DNA of 62,496 nt from contig NZ_POVL01000030.1 of NCBI RefSeq assembly GCF_002939185.1, positions 1-62,496 of the forward strand. The letters are read 5' to 3'. The first letter of the stretch is position 1. The number at the start of each line of letters is the position of its first letter. A program made the position numbers and the translations under genes. Source of the stretch: Enterobacter sichuanensis (GTDB lineage: Bacteria > Pseudomonadota > Gammaproteobacteria > Enterobacterales > Enterobacteriaceae). Below are positions 9,957-17,892 of this stretch, piece after piece. Under the pieces are notes generated by a model. That model was not told where the DNA came from, made no database searches, and was given only the letters and a program-made list of their open reading frames with translations.

Positions 9957-11279
9957 TTACAAAGCCTGATGCTTAGTCTCGTGCGTCAGCAGCAGCGCAA
10001 TCAGCGTCAGCGCCGCCATGGCCGCCAGATAGACGCCCACATAGAACAGGCCATAATTCGCCTGCAGCCAGGTGGCGATATATGGCGCAACGGACGCGCC
10101 CAGAATAGACGAGACGTTATAGGAGAACGACGCGCCGGTATAACGCACTTCCGTCGGGAACAGCTCCGGCAGCAGCGCGCCCATCGGACCGAAGGTCAAC
10201 CCCATCAGGCTCAGGCCAATTAGCAGGTAGGCCATCACCAGCGCCGGACTACCTGAGCCCAGCAGCGGCGGGAAGACAAACAGGGCAAACAGAATAATGA
10301 GCGTGGTGATCGTAATCATGCTCGCACGGCGACCAAACTTATCCGCCAGCAGACCCGCAATCGGTACCATCACGCCAAACCCAATGACCGCCATCATCAG
10401 CATCCACAGCACTTCGTTACGCGGCAGCCCCAGCCCAACCGGCGCGGCGGCGGTACTGAAGGTCATGGAGTAAACCGTCATGATGTAGAACAGCGTGTAG
10501 GTGGCCAGCATGATAAACGTGCCCAGCACGGTCACGCGGACGTGTTTAGTCAGCAGTGTACCCAGCGGCACTTTCACCTGTTTTTTCGCCGCGGCGACTT
10601 TCGCGAACACCGGCGTTTCGTGCAGAGAGACACGGACATACAGGCCAATCAGCACCAGTACGGCGGAGAACACAAACGGGATACGCCAGCCCCAGCTCAT
10701 GAACTGTTCATCCGTCAGCAGCCAGGAGAGCAGCAGGAACGTCCCGTTCGCAAAGAAGAAGCCAATCGGTGCGCCAAGCTGCGGGAAGGAGCCATACAGC
10801 GCGCGTTTACGCGCCGGAGCGTTCTCGGTCGCCAGCAGCGCCGCACCACCCCATTCACCGCCCAGGCCCAGACCCTGGCCAAAACGCGCCAGCGCCAGCA
10901 GGACCGGCGCCAGAATGCCGATGGTCTCATAGGTAGGCAGCAGGCCGATGGCGACAGTGGAGATCCCCATCGTCAGCAGCGAGGCCACCAGCGTCACTTT
11001 ACGTCCAATGCGATCGCCAAAGTGTCCAAACAGCGCCGAGCCAATCGGACGCGCCACAAACGCGATGGCAAAGGTCGCCAGAGACTGTAGCGTGGCCGCC
11101 GTCGGGTCTCCCTGCGGGAAGAAAATATGCGGGAAGACGATAACCGCGGCGGTGGCGTAAATATAGAAGTCGAAGAACTCAATGGCGGTGCCAATCAGCG
11201 AGGCGACGACGACTTTATTGCGCGAGTTTACCGGAACGTTATCCGTTCCTGAGTCGAGTGTGGTGGCTGTTGCTTGCAT
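9957..11279 (-). CDS. yhjE: MFS transporter YhjE
   Basis: 440-aa inner-membrane permease of the major facilitator superfamily, metabolite:H+ symporter branch (ShiA/ProP-like). Twelve hydrophobic segments are visible, with the MFS loop motif GHFGDRIGRKVTLVASLL after TM2 and a related repeat ADKFGRRASM in the second half. The N-terminus SRNKVVVASLIGTAIEFFDFYIY is typical of the subfamily. The substrate is unknown. It lies downstream of yhjD on the same strand with a 260-base gap, so it probably has its own promoter. Confidence 0.93.
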   Translation of the reverse strand: MQATATTLDSGTDNVPVNSRNKVVVASLIGTAIEFFDFYIYATAAVIVFPHIFFPQGDPTAATLQSLATFAIAFVARPIGSALFGHFGDRIGRKVTLVASLLTMGISTVAIGLLPTYETIGILAPVLLALARFGQGLGLGGEWGGAALLATENAPARKRALYGSFPQLGAPIGFFFANGTFLLLSWLLTDEQFMSWGWRIPFVFSAVLVLIGLYVRVSLHETPVFAKVAAAKKQVKVPLGTLLTKHVRVTVLGTFIMLATYTLFYIMTVYSMTFSTAAAPVGLGLPRNEVLWMLMMAVIGFGVMVPIAGLLADKFGRRASMITITTLIILFALFVFPPLLGSGSPALVMAYLLIGLSLMGLTFGPMGALLPELFPTEVRYTGASFSYNVSSILGASVAPYIATWLQANYGLFYVGVYLAAMAALTLIALLLTHETKHQAL

Positions 11280-11510
11280 AATATTTTCTTATTTTTGTCG
11301 AACGAAAGGCCATATTACGCACAGCAAAAGCGACATTTCAATCTGTAACAAAGCCGCGAGCCGGTGATAAAAGCAACAAAAAGCGGATAATTTTCAGACC
11401 AGCCAAATCACGTCTATGAAATGCTTCACAGATTTTAAATATCAGTCAATAACACTGGTTTTCGGTTAAATAAAAGTTACGGTCTGGATTTATATGCTGA
11501 AATGATGAAT

Positions 11511-11530
11511 CGGGCTGAAATTTCAGCCCG
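11511..11530. terminator. Perfect 20-base palindrome between yhjD and yhjE
   Basis: CGGGCTGAAA followed directly by its complement TTTCAGCCCG, ten bases from the yhjD stop. It can form a hairpin on either strand, but no T-run follows on the minus strand, so it is either a weak or Rho-assisted end of yhjD transcription or a dimeric protein site. The rest of the 260-base gap is A/T-rich with no further gene. Confidence 0.5.
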
Positions 11531-11539
11531 GAAGGAGGG

Positions 11540-12565
11540 CTAGCGGTGCGTTTTGCCCGGCATCCGCGGGTCATCTTTATACTCGGCGGTGGCAATCCAC
11601 GCTGCGCAGAACAAGGTCAGACGGGCGAAGAAATAGAAGAACGCCATCAGGCCCAGCACCGAGCCAAACGCCGCGCCAGACGGGGATTTCACCAGCGATG
11701 GCAGGGTGTAAGTCATCACAATTTTGATGACTTCAAAGCCGATCGCCGCAATCAACGTGCCGCGGATCAGCGCCTTCTTACGCGGGCGATGGCGCGGCAA
11801 ACGCCAGAAGATCCAGAAGAACAGCAGGTAGTTGGCGAAGATGGAGATGGCCAGCCCAATGCCACGCCAGGCGGGTTTCAGCCATTCGATATAATCAAGA
11901 TAGAGCGCGGAGATAATCATCTGCTGCGCCGAGCCCGCCACCGAGGTAATGGAAAGCGTCACGATGAGTGCGACCAGCAGGCCAATCAGCGAAACAAAGT
12001 CGCGGAGATACTTCACCCAAATCTTCTCCTGATCCTGCGGCTTACGCTCCCAGACATCGCGCGACTGGGCGCGAATGGCCTCGCGCAGGTTGCCCATCCA
12101 GTTTACGCCGGAGTAAAGGGCGATCAGCAAACCGACGATGCCGACCGTGGTACGCTGCTGAACAGCGGTATTGATGGTGCTTTTAAGCGTGCTGGCCAGG
12201 GTCGGGTCACTGACGTTATTCAGGATCTTCGTGAAGATATCCTGCAGCAGCGTGGGGTGTGAGGCGAGCACAAACCCGGCCGCCGCAAACGACACCATCA
12301 GGATCGGAATCATCGACAGGAAGGAAAAATAGGTGATGGCGGCACCAAACTGGTTCCCCATGCGGTCATTAAAACGCTCAGTTGCGCGTATCAGATGCGC
12401 CACCATGGGAAACTGCTGGATTCTTGCGGCGATGCCGGTGACGGTTCCCAGCGCCTTGCTGACGGTGCCAGGTGCTTTGGCCTCTTCTGGCCCGGTTTCC
12501 ATCTTCCTGATGGGATCATACTCTAATTGTTGGGTGGGTCGTTGCGGGTTGTTTTCCGGCGTCAC
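11540..12565 (-). CDS. yhjD: Inner membrane protein YhjD (YihY/BrkB family)
   Basis: 341 aa with a hydrophilic N-terminal tail of about 75 residues and then six membrane segments. Conserved family stretches include FGAAITYFSFLSMIPILMVSF and GSVLGLMAFFYFFARLTLF. The family was formerly mislabelled ribonuclease BN. In E. coli, mutations in yhjD can suppress the need for Kdo-lipid A export, hinting at lipid or LPS-precursor transport. The function here is inferred only from that homologue. It is transcribed away from the yhjC promoter region on the same strand as yhjC (50 bases apart). Confidence 0.92.
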   Translation of the reverse strand: MTPENNPQRPTQQLEYDPIRKMETGPEEAKAPGTVSKALGTVTGIAARIQQFPMVAHLIRATERFNDRMGNQFGAAITYFSFLSMIPILMVSFAAAGFVLASHPTLLQDIFTKILNNVSDPTLASTLKSTINTAVQQRTTVGIVGLLIALYSGVNWMGNLREAIRAQSRDVWERKPQDQEKIWVKYLRDFVSLIGLLVALIVTLSITSVAGSAQQMIISALYLDYIEWLKPAWRGIGLAISIFANYLLFFWIFWRLPRHRPRKKALIRGTLIAAIGFEVIKIVMTYTLPSLVKSPSGAAFGSVLGLMAFFYFFARLTLFCAAWIATAEYKDDPRMPGKTHR

Positions 12566-12615
12566 GCGTCTTTTCCTTTTCGTTTGGCTGGATGTTATTG
12601 AATTATAGCTTGCGA

Positions 12616-13515
12616 CTAATCTACGTAAGCTTTTGTGAGTTCAGTAAGCCACTCCATAAACAGATGTACACGGCGGGAGAGGTTGCGGCGGTGGGGATAA
12701 ATCAGCGAGACCGGCATCGGTTCAGCCCTGTACTGCGGGAGGATCTCGATAAGCTTCTTCGCCCGCAGAGAATCACGCACCCCGACGCGCGGGACCTGAA
12801 TAATCCCCAGCCCGGCCAGACAGGCTGCCTGGTAGGTTTCTGTACTGTTAACGGTTAATACCCCGCCCGTTTTAATCCACTGGGTGCTACTGCCGTTATA
12901 AAACTCAAAGCCCTGCGGGCGGGTTCCCAGCATCGCAGCGTAGTGAATCACCGCATGGGAGCCTAAATCATCCAGCGTTTCCGGATAGCCGAAACGCGCC
13001 AGATAATCCGGGCTGGCGCAGTTAATCACCGACAGCTTGCCCAGCGGACGGGCGATCAGCCCCGAATCCTTCAGCGTGCCGACGCGTACCACGCAGTCAA
13101 ACCCTTCACGGATCACATCCACCAGCCGATCGCTGCTGCTGAGCTCCAGTTCGATACCCGGGTACTGCTGCAGAAATGTCGGCAGTTTAGGGATGACTAA
13201 ATTTCGTGCAACGCCGACGGGCATATCCACGCGCAGCCGTCCGCTGATGCTGGAGGGATCGTGCTGAAACATACCGTCCAGTTCATCGAGGTTCGCCAGC
13301 AGATCTTTTGCCCGTTCGTAATAGACCATGCCGTCCTGCGTCAGGCTGACGCGGCGCGTGGTGCGGTGTAAAAGCTGGGTGCCAAGCCGGTTCTCCAGGG
13401 CCTGAATTTGTCGTGAAACGCTGCCTTTCGGCAGCGTTAATGTTTCCGCCGCGCGGGAAAAACTCTCCAGCTCCGCGACGCGAACAAACAACTGCATTGC
13501 GTGAATTTTATCCAT
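12616..13515 (-). CDS. yhjC: LysR-family transcriptional regulator YhjC
   Basis: 299 aa with an N-terminal winged helix (FSRAAETLTLPKGSVSRQIQALENRLGTQLLHRTTRR) and a C-terminal substrate-binding-like domain beginning GRLRVDMPVG. It corresponds closely to E. coli YhjC, called RcdB in some work for an effect on the csgD biofilm regulator. It is divergently transcribed from an SDR gene across 119 bases, the usual arrangement for a LysR regulator and its target. The effector is unknown. Confidence 0.93.
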   Translation of the reverse strand: MDKIHAMQLFVRVAELESFSRAAETLTLPKGSVSRQIQALENRLGTQLLHRTTRRVSLTQDGMVYYERAKDLLANLDELDGMFQHDPSSISGRLRVDMPVGVARNLVIPKLPTFLQQYPGIELELSSSDRLVDVIREGFDCVVRVGTLKDSGLIARPLGKLSVINCASPDYLARFGYPETLDDLGSHAVIHYAAMLGTRPQGFEFYNGSSTQWIKTGGVLTVNSTETYQAACLAGLGIIQVPRVGVRDSLRAKKLIEILPQYRAEPMPVSLIYPHRRNLSRRVHLFMEWLTELTKAYVD

Positions 13516-13634
13516 AGCTGCCGCTCATTGTTGTTGCATATGAAACAGTGAAGCGTTCTTTGCTGTCTTTATTGATCTTCTATCACCTAATAAGCTCTTT
13601 CTCAATCTCCCTAACAGCCAAAACGAGGTTTATG

Positions 13635-14393
13635 ATGACTGAACGTATCGCATTAGTGACTGGTGGTAGCCGCGGTCTGGGTAAAAACGCCGCCCTGAAG
13701 CTGGCGGCAGACGGAACAGGAATTATCCTGACTTACCATCGCAATCAGCAGGACGCACTGGATGTTGTGCGCGAAATTCAGGAAAAAGGGGTCAACGCGG
13801 CGGCATTGCAGCTCAACGTCGGGGATATCGCCAGTTTCGATACTTTTGCCCTGCAGTTACAGGAAATCCTTAAGTCTGTCTGGCAGCGTGAACGTTTTGA
13901 TTATTTATTAAACAATGCCGGAACGGGTTTATTCACGCCGTATGCCGAGACGACGGAAGCCCAGTTCGATGAGGCGTTGAATATCCACTTTAAAGGACCG
14001 TTTTTCCTGACCCAGCGTCTTCTGCCCTTGCTGAACGATGGCGGGCGGATCCTCAACGTCTCCAGCGGGCTGGCTCGTTTTACTCAGCCAGGGGCCGGAA
14101 CCTATGCGGCGATGAAAGGGGCGATGGAAGTGCTCACTCGCTATCAGGCGAAAGAGTTGGGGGCGCGGGGGATCTCCGTCAATATTATTGCGCCAGGGGC
14201 GATCGAGACGGATTTTGGTGGCGGAAGTGTGCGCGACAACGCCCAGCTGAATCAGACGCTGGCTTCGCAAACGGCGCTGGGTCGGGTTGGCCTGCCAGAT
14301 GATATTGGCGATGCCATTGCGGCGCTGCTGAGCGATAAACTGGGCTGGATGAATGCGCAACGTATTGAAGTGTCTGGCGGGATGTTCCTGTAA
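13635..14393 (+). CDS. SDR-family oxidoreductase divergent from yhjC
   Basis: 252-aa classical short-chain dehydrogenase/reductase with the cofactor motif TGGSRGLG at residues 8-15, NNAG near residue 95, an active-site Ser in NVSSGLAR and YAAMK (YxxxK). The start chosen is ATG at 13635 because GAGG ends six bases before it. An ATG at 13632 is too close to that ribosome site, and an upstream in-frame ATG at 13548 would add an unlikely hydrophobic leader. The substrate is unknown; control by the adjacent YhjC is inferred from the divergent layout. Confidence 0.9.
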   Translation: MTERIALVTGGSRGLGKNAALKLAADGTGIILTYHRNQQDALDVVREIQEKGVNAAALQLNVGDIASFDTFALQLQEILKSVWQRERFDYLLNNAGTGLFTPYAETTEAQFDEALNIHFKGPFFLTQRLLPLLNDGGRILNVSSGLARFTQPGAGTYAAMKGAMEVLTRYQAKELGARGISVNIIAPGAIETDFGGGSVRDNAQLNQTLASQTALGRVGLPDDIGDAIAALLSDKLGWMNAQRIEVSGGMFL

Positions 14394-14400
14394 TACGCTA

Positions 14401-14426
14401 CCTTAAGGGGACGGACCCCCTTAAGG
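14401..14426. terminator. Inverted repeat after the SDR gene
   Basis: CCTTAAGGGG and CCCCTTAAGG form a perfect 10-bp stem around a 6-base loop, eight bases after the SDR stop codon. No strong T-run follows (GAAATCC), so this is a likely but not classical transcription end. Confidence 0.5.
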
Positions 14427-14565
14427 AAATCCTTAAGTAAAGTGTGTCAGGATACGGCAGATATAAATACCTCTGGCGATTTTGTAACCGCTCCGTTCAT
14501 TGAGTTTTTTCTCAAATCTCCCCTATGTAGAATCCCCCTTCGCTATTCTCAGAGGGAGAAAAACG

Positions 14566-15168
14566 ATGCGAGTAATCATGTTTGACAGGCAGTCACTATT
14601 TATTCATGGAGCGATACACAGTCTGCGGACGTTAATTCCGGAAATAAATATCACTGGAACCTGTCAGGCAGAAGATTTATGGGCGCAGATGTCCGCGTCG
14701 CCGTCTGCTATTGTTCTGATTGACGGTAATTTAATTCAGGATGAGGGATGTGGTGTGCTGGATGACATCCTGCATCGCTTGCCGACGATACGCGTGATCA
14801 TGGTTCTGGCGAAAAAAGAGGCCAGATGGGTTGAACAATTGCGCCAGCGAAACATCATGGCCATTATTCCCCGCACTGCCAGCCCCGAGCGCTTTTCCGC
14901 CGTTCTGGACTCGGTGTCCAGAGGGATGGTCTGCTTTCCCGGAGAGTGGGTTCGAAAGCCGTCGTCGCCACAGGCGTTACTGGCATTAAGTGAACGCCAG
15001 CGCGAAGTGCTGAAACTGCTGGCGGCGGGGGAGTCAAATAAAGAGATTGGGCGCAACCTCAACATCAGTGCGGCCACGGTAAAAGCGCATCTGGAGGCGC
15101 TTTTCCGGCGGCTGGACGTTAAAAACAGAACTCAGGCTGCGATGTACTACACCCGGGCGACGGCCTGA
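14566..15168 (+). CDS. yhjB: LuxR/FixJ-type regulator YhjB
   Basis: 200 aa with a receiver-like N-terminal domain (about 1-120) and a C-terminal LuxR helix-turn-helix, LSERQREVLKLLAAGESNKEIGRNL followed by NISAATVKAHLEALFRRL. The receiver keeps an Asp at the phospho-acceptor position (VLIDGN), but the conserved Lys is replaced in IIPRTA, suggesting a non-canonical receiver. The ATG at 14566 follows GAGGGAGAA; an in-frame ATG at 14500 lacks a ribosome site and does not match the E. coli N-terminus. The last 22 bases overlap the convergent lysozyme-like gene. Targets are unknown. Confidence 0.92.
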   Translation: MRVIMFDRQSLFIHGAIHSLRTLIPEINITGTCQAEDLWAQMSASPSAIVLIDGNLIQDEGCGVLDDILHRLPTIRVIMVLAKKEARWVEQLRQRNIMAIIPRTASPERFSAVLDSVSRGMVCFPGEWVRKPSSPQALLALSERQREVLKLLAAGESNKEIGRNLNISAATVKAHLEALFRRLDVKNRTQAAMYYTRATA

Positions 15169-15485
15169 AAAATCGCTTCCGGCAGCGAAGGTATCTCTCC
15201 GAAGCTGAACATCATCATCACCAGCGTGTCATGCTGCTGTTGGGTTAATGGACGTGTCACATTTTCCCGCAGCAGCGCCTCGCACAAGCGAATGTCCTCC
15301 TGAAGCAGCGCGTCCGCCTCCAGCGGAGTGACAGGACCGTGAAACTGCTCCCGATCGCGGATAACGTGGCCGTAGCCGATAACCCATAATCCGTGTTCGT
15401 CACGATATTTCTCCAGAGAAAGCCCCTGATGCTTTTTTATTAATTCAATGGCGGCAGAAGATATTTCCAGCGTAAGACCGTTCAT
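15147..15485 (-). CDS. Miniature GH24 lysozyme-like protein lacking catalytic residues
   Basis: 112 aa. Residues 9-42 (KKHQGLSLEKYRDEHGLW then VIGYGH) match the start of phage T4/P21-type lysozymes, and LTQQQHDTLVMMMFSFG (from about residue 79) matches their LTQNQFDALVSFAFNVG helix. With exact spacing, T4 lysozyme E11-D20-T26 corresponds to Q20-D29-V35 here, so the acid Glu and the Thr are lost and only the Asp remains. The protein stops just after the FxFG helix, about 50 residues short of a full enzyme. It has no signal peptide and no holin or spanin neighbour, so a lytic role is unlikely. It converges with yhjB with a 22-base overlap. Confidence 0.8.
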   Translation of the reverse strand: MNGLTLEISSAAIELIKKHQGLSLEKYRDEHGLWVIGYGHVIRDREQFHGPVTPLEADALLQEDIRLCEALLRENVTRPLTQQQHDTLVMMMFSFGEIPSLPEAIFQAVARV

Positions 15486-15557
15486 ATTCGTTTCCTCTCA
15501 AGAGGCGACACTGTAGAGGAAACGATTTACGATAAATATCCGCCAAATGGCTGTTGA

Positions 15558-16097
15558 TCAGGAATTGTTGTTCAGATATTCCTGCCGTAATAAACCAAAT
15601 AACCAGTCATTCTGCCAGCGCCCCGCGAGGTAATAGCTCTCGCGTAATTCGCCTTCGAGGCGAAACCGGGCTTTTTCCAGCAGACGTCTTGAGGCGACAT
15701 TCCCGGCGGTAACGGTGGCGGTGAGTCGGCGTATGCCGCCCTCTTCAAAGGCATAGCGGCAGAGCGCCTGCAGGGATTCGAAGCCGTAGCCTTTTCCCTG
15801 CGCCTCGGGTGCGAAAAGAAAACCGACTTCTGCGCAATCCTCCTCCCGATGAATATAGCCGGTGACGCCCAGCGGAACCCGGGTGAGGGCATCACGGACG
15901 ACGAGACACAGCCAGTGCGCGCTGCCCGGCGTCCAGGGCGTCAGGCGGGCCTCAAACGCGGCGCGGATGTCCGCGACGGGGCGGTCTTCCGCCACAAAGC
16001 GCATAACGTCGGGATGTTGCTGTAACGCCAGAAAAAAGGGCCAGTCCTGTTCCTGCAGGGGCGAACAGTGAAGGCGAGGGGTAATTAAAACCGGCAT
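15558..16097 (-). CDS. GNAT-family N-acetyltransferase (RimJ/RimL-like)
   Basis: 179 aa. It opens ITPRLHCSPLQEQDWPFFLALQQHPDV, as in ribosomal-protein-acetyltransferase-like GNATs, with the acetyl-CoA loop AQGKGYG near residue 113 and the C-terminal GNVASRRLLEKARFRLEGELRESYYLAGRW. The substrate cannot be told from the sequence; candidates are a protein N-terminus, an amino acid or a small amine. It is on the minus strand upstream of the lysozyme-like gene with a 72-base gap, and divergent from the HEPN-type gene. Confidence 0.88.
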   Translation of the reverse strand: MPVLITPRLHCSPLQEQDWPFFLALQQHPDVMRFVAEDRPVADIRAAFEARLTPWTPGSAHWLCLVVRDALTRVPLGVTGYIHREEDCAEVGFLFAPEAQGKGYGFESLQALCRYAFEEGGIRRLTATVTAGNVASRRLLEKARFRLEGELRESYYLAGRWQNDWLFGLLRQEYLNNNS

Positions 16098-16243
16098 TCA
16101 GATTCTCCTGACATTTTTAAATGATTTTAGGGTTGTCACTTTATTTAAACAGAAAGTCAGGTATGGTTAACCTCGTATAAATAAAAAGAAAAACGGCCTT
16201 CACGTGCCCATTCGGATGTCTTCGTTGTCACTTAAGGAAAATA

Positions 16244-17833
16244 ATGACTCTCAGCACATCACATCATATTCGCGAACAGTTCGAACACTGTCTGGCAGTC
16301 ATTCGCCATGCGTCGGTGGAAATTTTACTTCTTCTGAATGTACATGCTTCGGAGGGTAAAGATCCACGCTGGTTTCTGGAGCAGCTCGACAGCGCGCGCT
16401 TAGCCCAGGGCGGCTGGGGTGCCGTGGCGAAGAAGCTCAACCTGAATGATGCCGAGATGTCGGAATTTACCCTCCAGCTGCGCCTGTTACAGCAGCGGGT
16501 GCCGCAGTATGAAAGCGGGCAGGATGTGAGTGAAAACCAGCTGATTGCGGCGATGCGGTTTGTGACCGCGCTGGAACATCTCCGCCTGCAGCAGCCGCTG
16601 TTGACCTACAGCACGGAGCTGGCACCGGGCAGCGAACTTCAGCAGCAGCAGGCGCAAAAGCAGGTGCGTGCGCTAGAGCTGATGTTAAAAGGGCTTATCC
16701 AGCAGGCCTGGCCCGATCCGGTGCGCCTCAACAACCATCTCAAGACGCTGTTTAACGCTGACCGCGTCAGACGCTGGCTGAAACTGGGTGAGATCAACGA
16801 TGTCCTGAGCGGTATGATGTTCAGTGAACTGGCGCAGATGCTGGTGGATAAAAAAGAGTTCAGCCGCTACTACGCCTCACTGTTTAACGACCCTACCATG
16901 CTCACGCTTCTGGTGGAGCCGCGAAAAACCCTACAAACCTTCCTCGACGACATTCGGCAAATCCGCAACCACCTCACCGTACAGAAAGCGTTAAGTTCGG
17001 CGCAAATTCAGCTGCTGGATAGCTACTACACGCAGATCTCGCGGCCGGTTCAACGGGCGTTTGAGGAGGGGAGAACCCGCGTCAATCCGGCCGGATTCAT
17101 GGCGGTGGATGCCAGCGAATTACATACGTTCTGGGAAAAGGCCCAGAAAATGGATCGGGTCACCGGCGGGGATCTGTTTGAAGTCCGAGACACCATTGAA
17201 AAGCCGACGCAGCGCGCGCCGCGTACCCCGGAACAACGCGAACAGCTCATTTCCGGTGTGTTATGGGGGGCGGTTGGCGTCATGGTGATTGCTATTGTGG
17301 CGGGGGGCTTCTGGCTGGTGACCAGCAGTAAACCGCAGCCTGCCGTTGCCAAAGCCGCCGAAGCGGCACCGCCACAGGAAATGCGCGAGACACCTTCCTC
17401 GCGTGAAACACTCACGCGGATGGGCGTCACCTGGGACGAGAATAATTTCCGTTCGGCCATCAACCGCAACGATACCCGCGTGGCGCAGCTCTTTTTGCAG
17501 GGCGGAATGGACTGGAAGCTCTCCTGGACCGAAGAGGCGATGTCGGCAGGTTATGACGACGTGCTGGAGGTGATGCTGCGCTACCGGCAGAATATGGTGG
17601 AAGAGAAGCCGTGTCGTCGCTTTATTAACACGCTCAGCCACGCCATGGCGAACGGCGAGTCGCTGACTTCCGTAAGGAAAGAGTATCTGAAAGCGTTTTG
17701 CACCGTGCCTGCGGTGGTGAAACGCCAGCAGCACGATCTCGACATGGCGACGCGCCGGGCCCAGTCGCAGCCGGATGCCAGCAACAAAAAATGGCAGTCC
17801 ATCCAGACGGCCATTTATGAGGTGATCCGCTGA
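16244..17833 (+). CDS. Membrane-anchored HEPN-like protein with ankyrin-like C-terminal part (STY4199-like)
   Basis: 529 aa. Residues 1-335 are alpha-helical and cytoplasmic with no signal peptide. The helix DDIRQIRNHLT contains an R238-x4-H243 motif, the signature of HEPN domains, many of which are RNases of defence or toxin systems. One membrane helix (about 338-359) is followed by a Pro/Ala linker. Residues ~398-450 (FRSAINRNDTRVAQLFLQGG, then GYDDVLEVML) read like two ankyrin units, and a conserved Cys-containing tail follows. The order suggests an N-in, C-out protein. I recall a Salmonella homologue named STY4199 described as HEPN-domain containing; this could not be checked here. AAGGA precedes the ATG. 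No antitoxin-like partner is adjacent. Function unknown. Confidence 0.85.
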   Translation: MTLSTSHHIREQFEHCLAVIRHASVEILLLLNVHASEGKDPRWFLEQLDSARLAQGGWGAVAKKLNLNDAEMSEFTLQLRLLQQRVPQYESGQDVSENQLIAAMRFVTALEHLRLQQPLLTYSTELAPGSELQQQQAQKQVRALELMLKGLIQQAWPDPVRLNNHLKTLFNADRVRRWLKLGEINDVLSGMMFSELAQMLVDKKEFSRYYASLFNDPTMLTLLVEPRKTLQTFLDDIRQIRNHLTVQKALSSAQIQLLDSYYTQISRPVQRAFEEGRTRVNPAGFMAVDASELHTFWEKAQKMDRVTGGDLFEVRDTIEKPTQRAPRTPEQREQLISGVLWGAVGVMVIAIVAGGFWLVTSSKPQPAVAKAAEAAPPQEMRETPSSRETLTRMGVTWDENNFRSAINRNDTRVAQLFLQGGMDWKLSWTEEAMSAGYDDVLEVMLRYRQNMVEEKPCRRFINTLSHAMANGESLTSVRKEYLKAFCTVPAVVKRQQHDLDMATRRAQSQPDASNKKWQSIQTAIYEVIR

Positions 17834-17840
17834 TCTCTAC

Positions 17841-17888
17841 TCCCTCTCCCTGTGGAAGAGGGCCGAGGTGAGGGCATCAGACCGCACC
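17841..17888. repeat. CCCTCTCCC/GGGAGAGGG-type repeat, copy A2
   Basis: CCCTCTCCC-TGT-GGAAGAGGG, then GCCGAGGTGAGGGCATCAGACCGCACC. One base of the right arm is changed (GGAAGAGGG for GGGAGAGGG). It lies between the convergent HEPN-like gene and treF. Confidence 0.82.
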
Positions 17889-17892
17889 CTCC

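Noticed and set aside
15147..15485. Prophage or lysis cassette suggested by the lysozyme-like gene
   Set aside because: No holin, spanin, integrase, terminase or structural phage gene nearby, and neighbours are chromosomal.
16244..17833. Classical two-gene HEPN/MNT toxin-antitoxin pair
   Set aside because: No MNT nucleotidyltransferase or other antitoxin-like small gene lies next to it; the protein is large and membrane-anchored.
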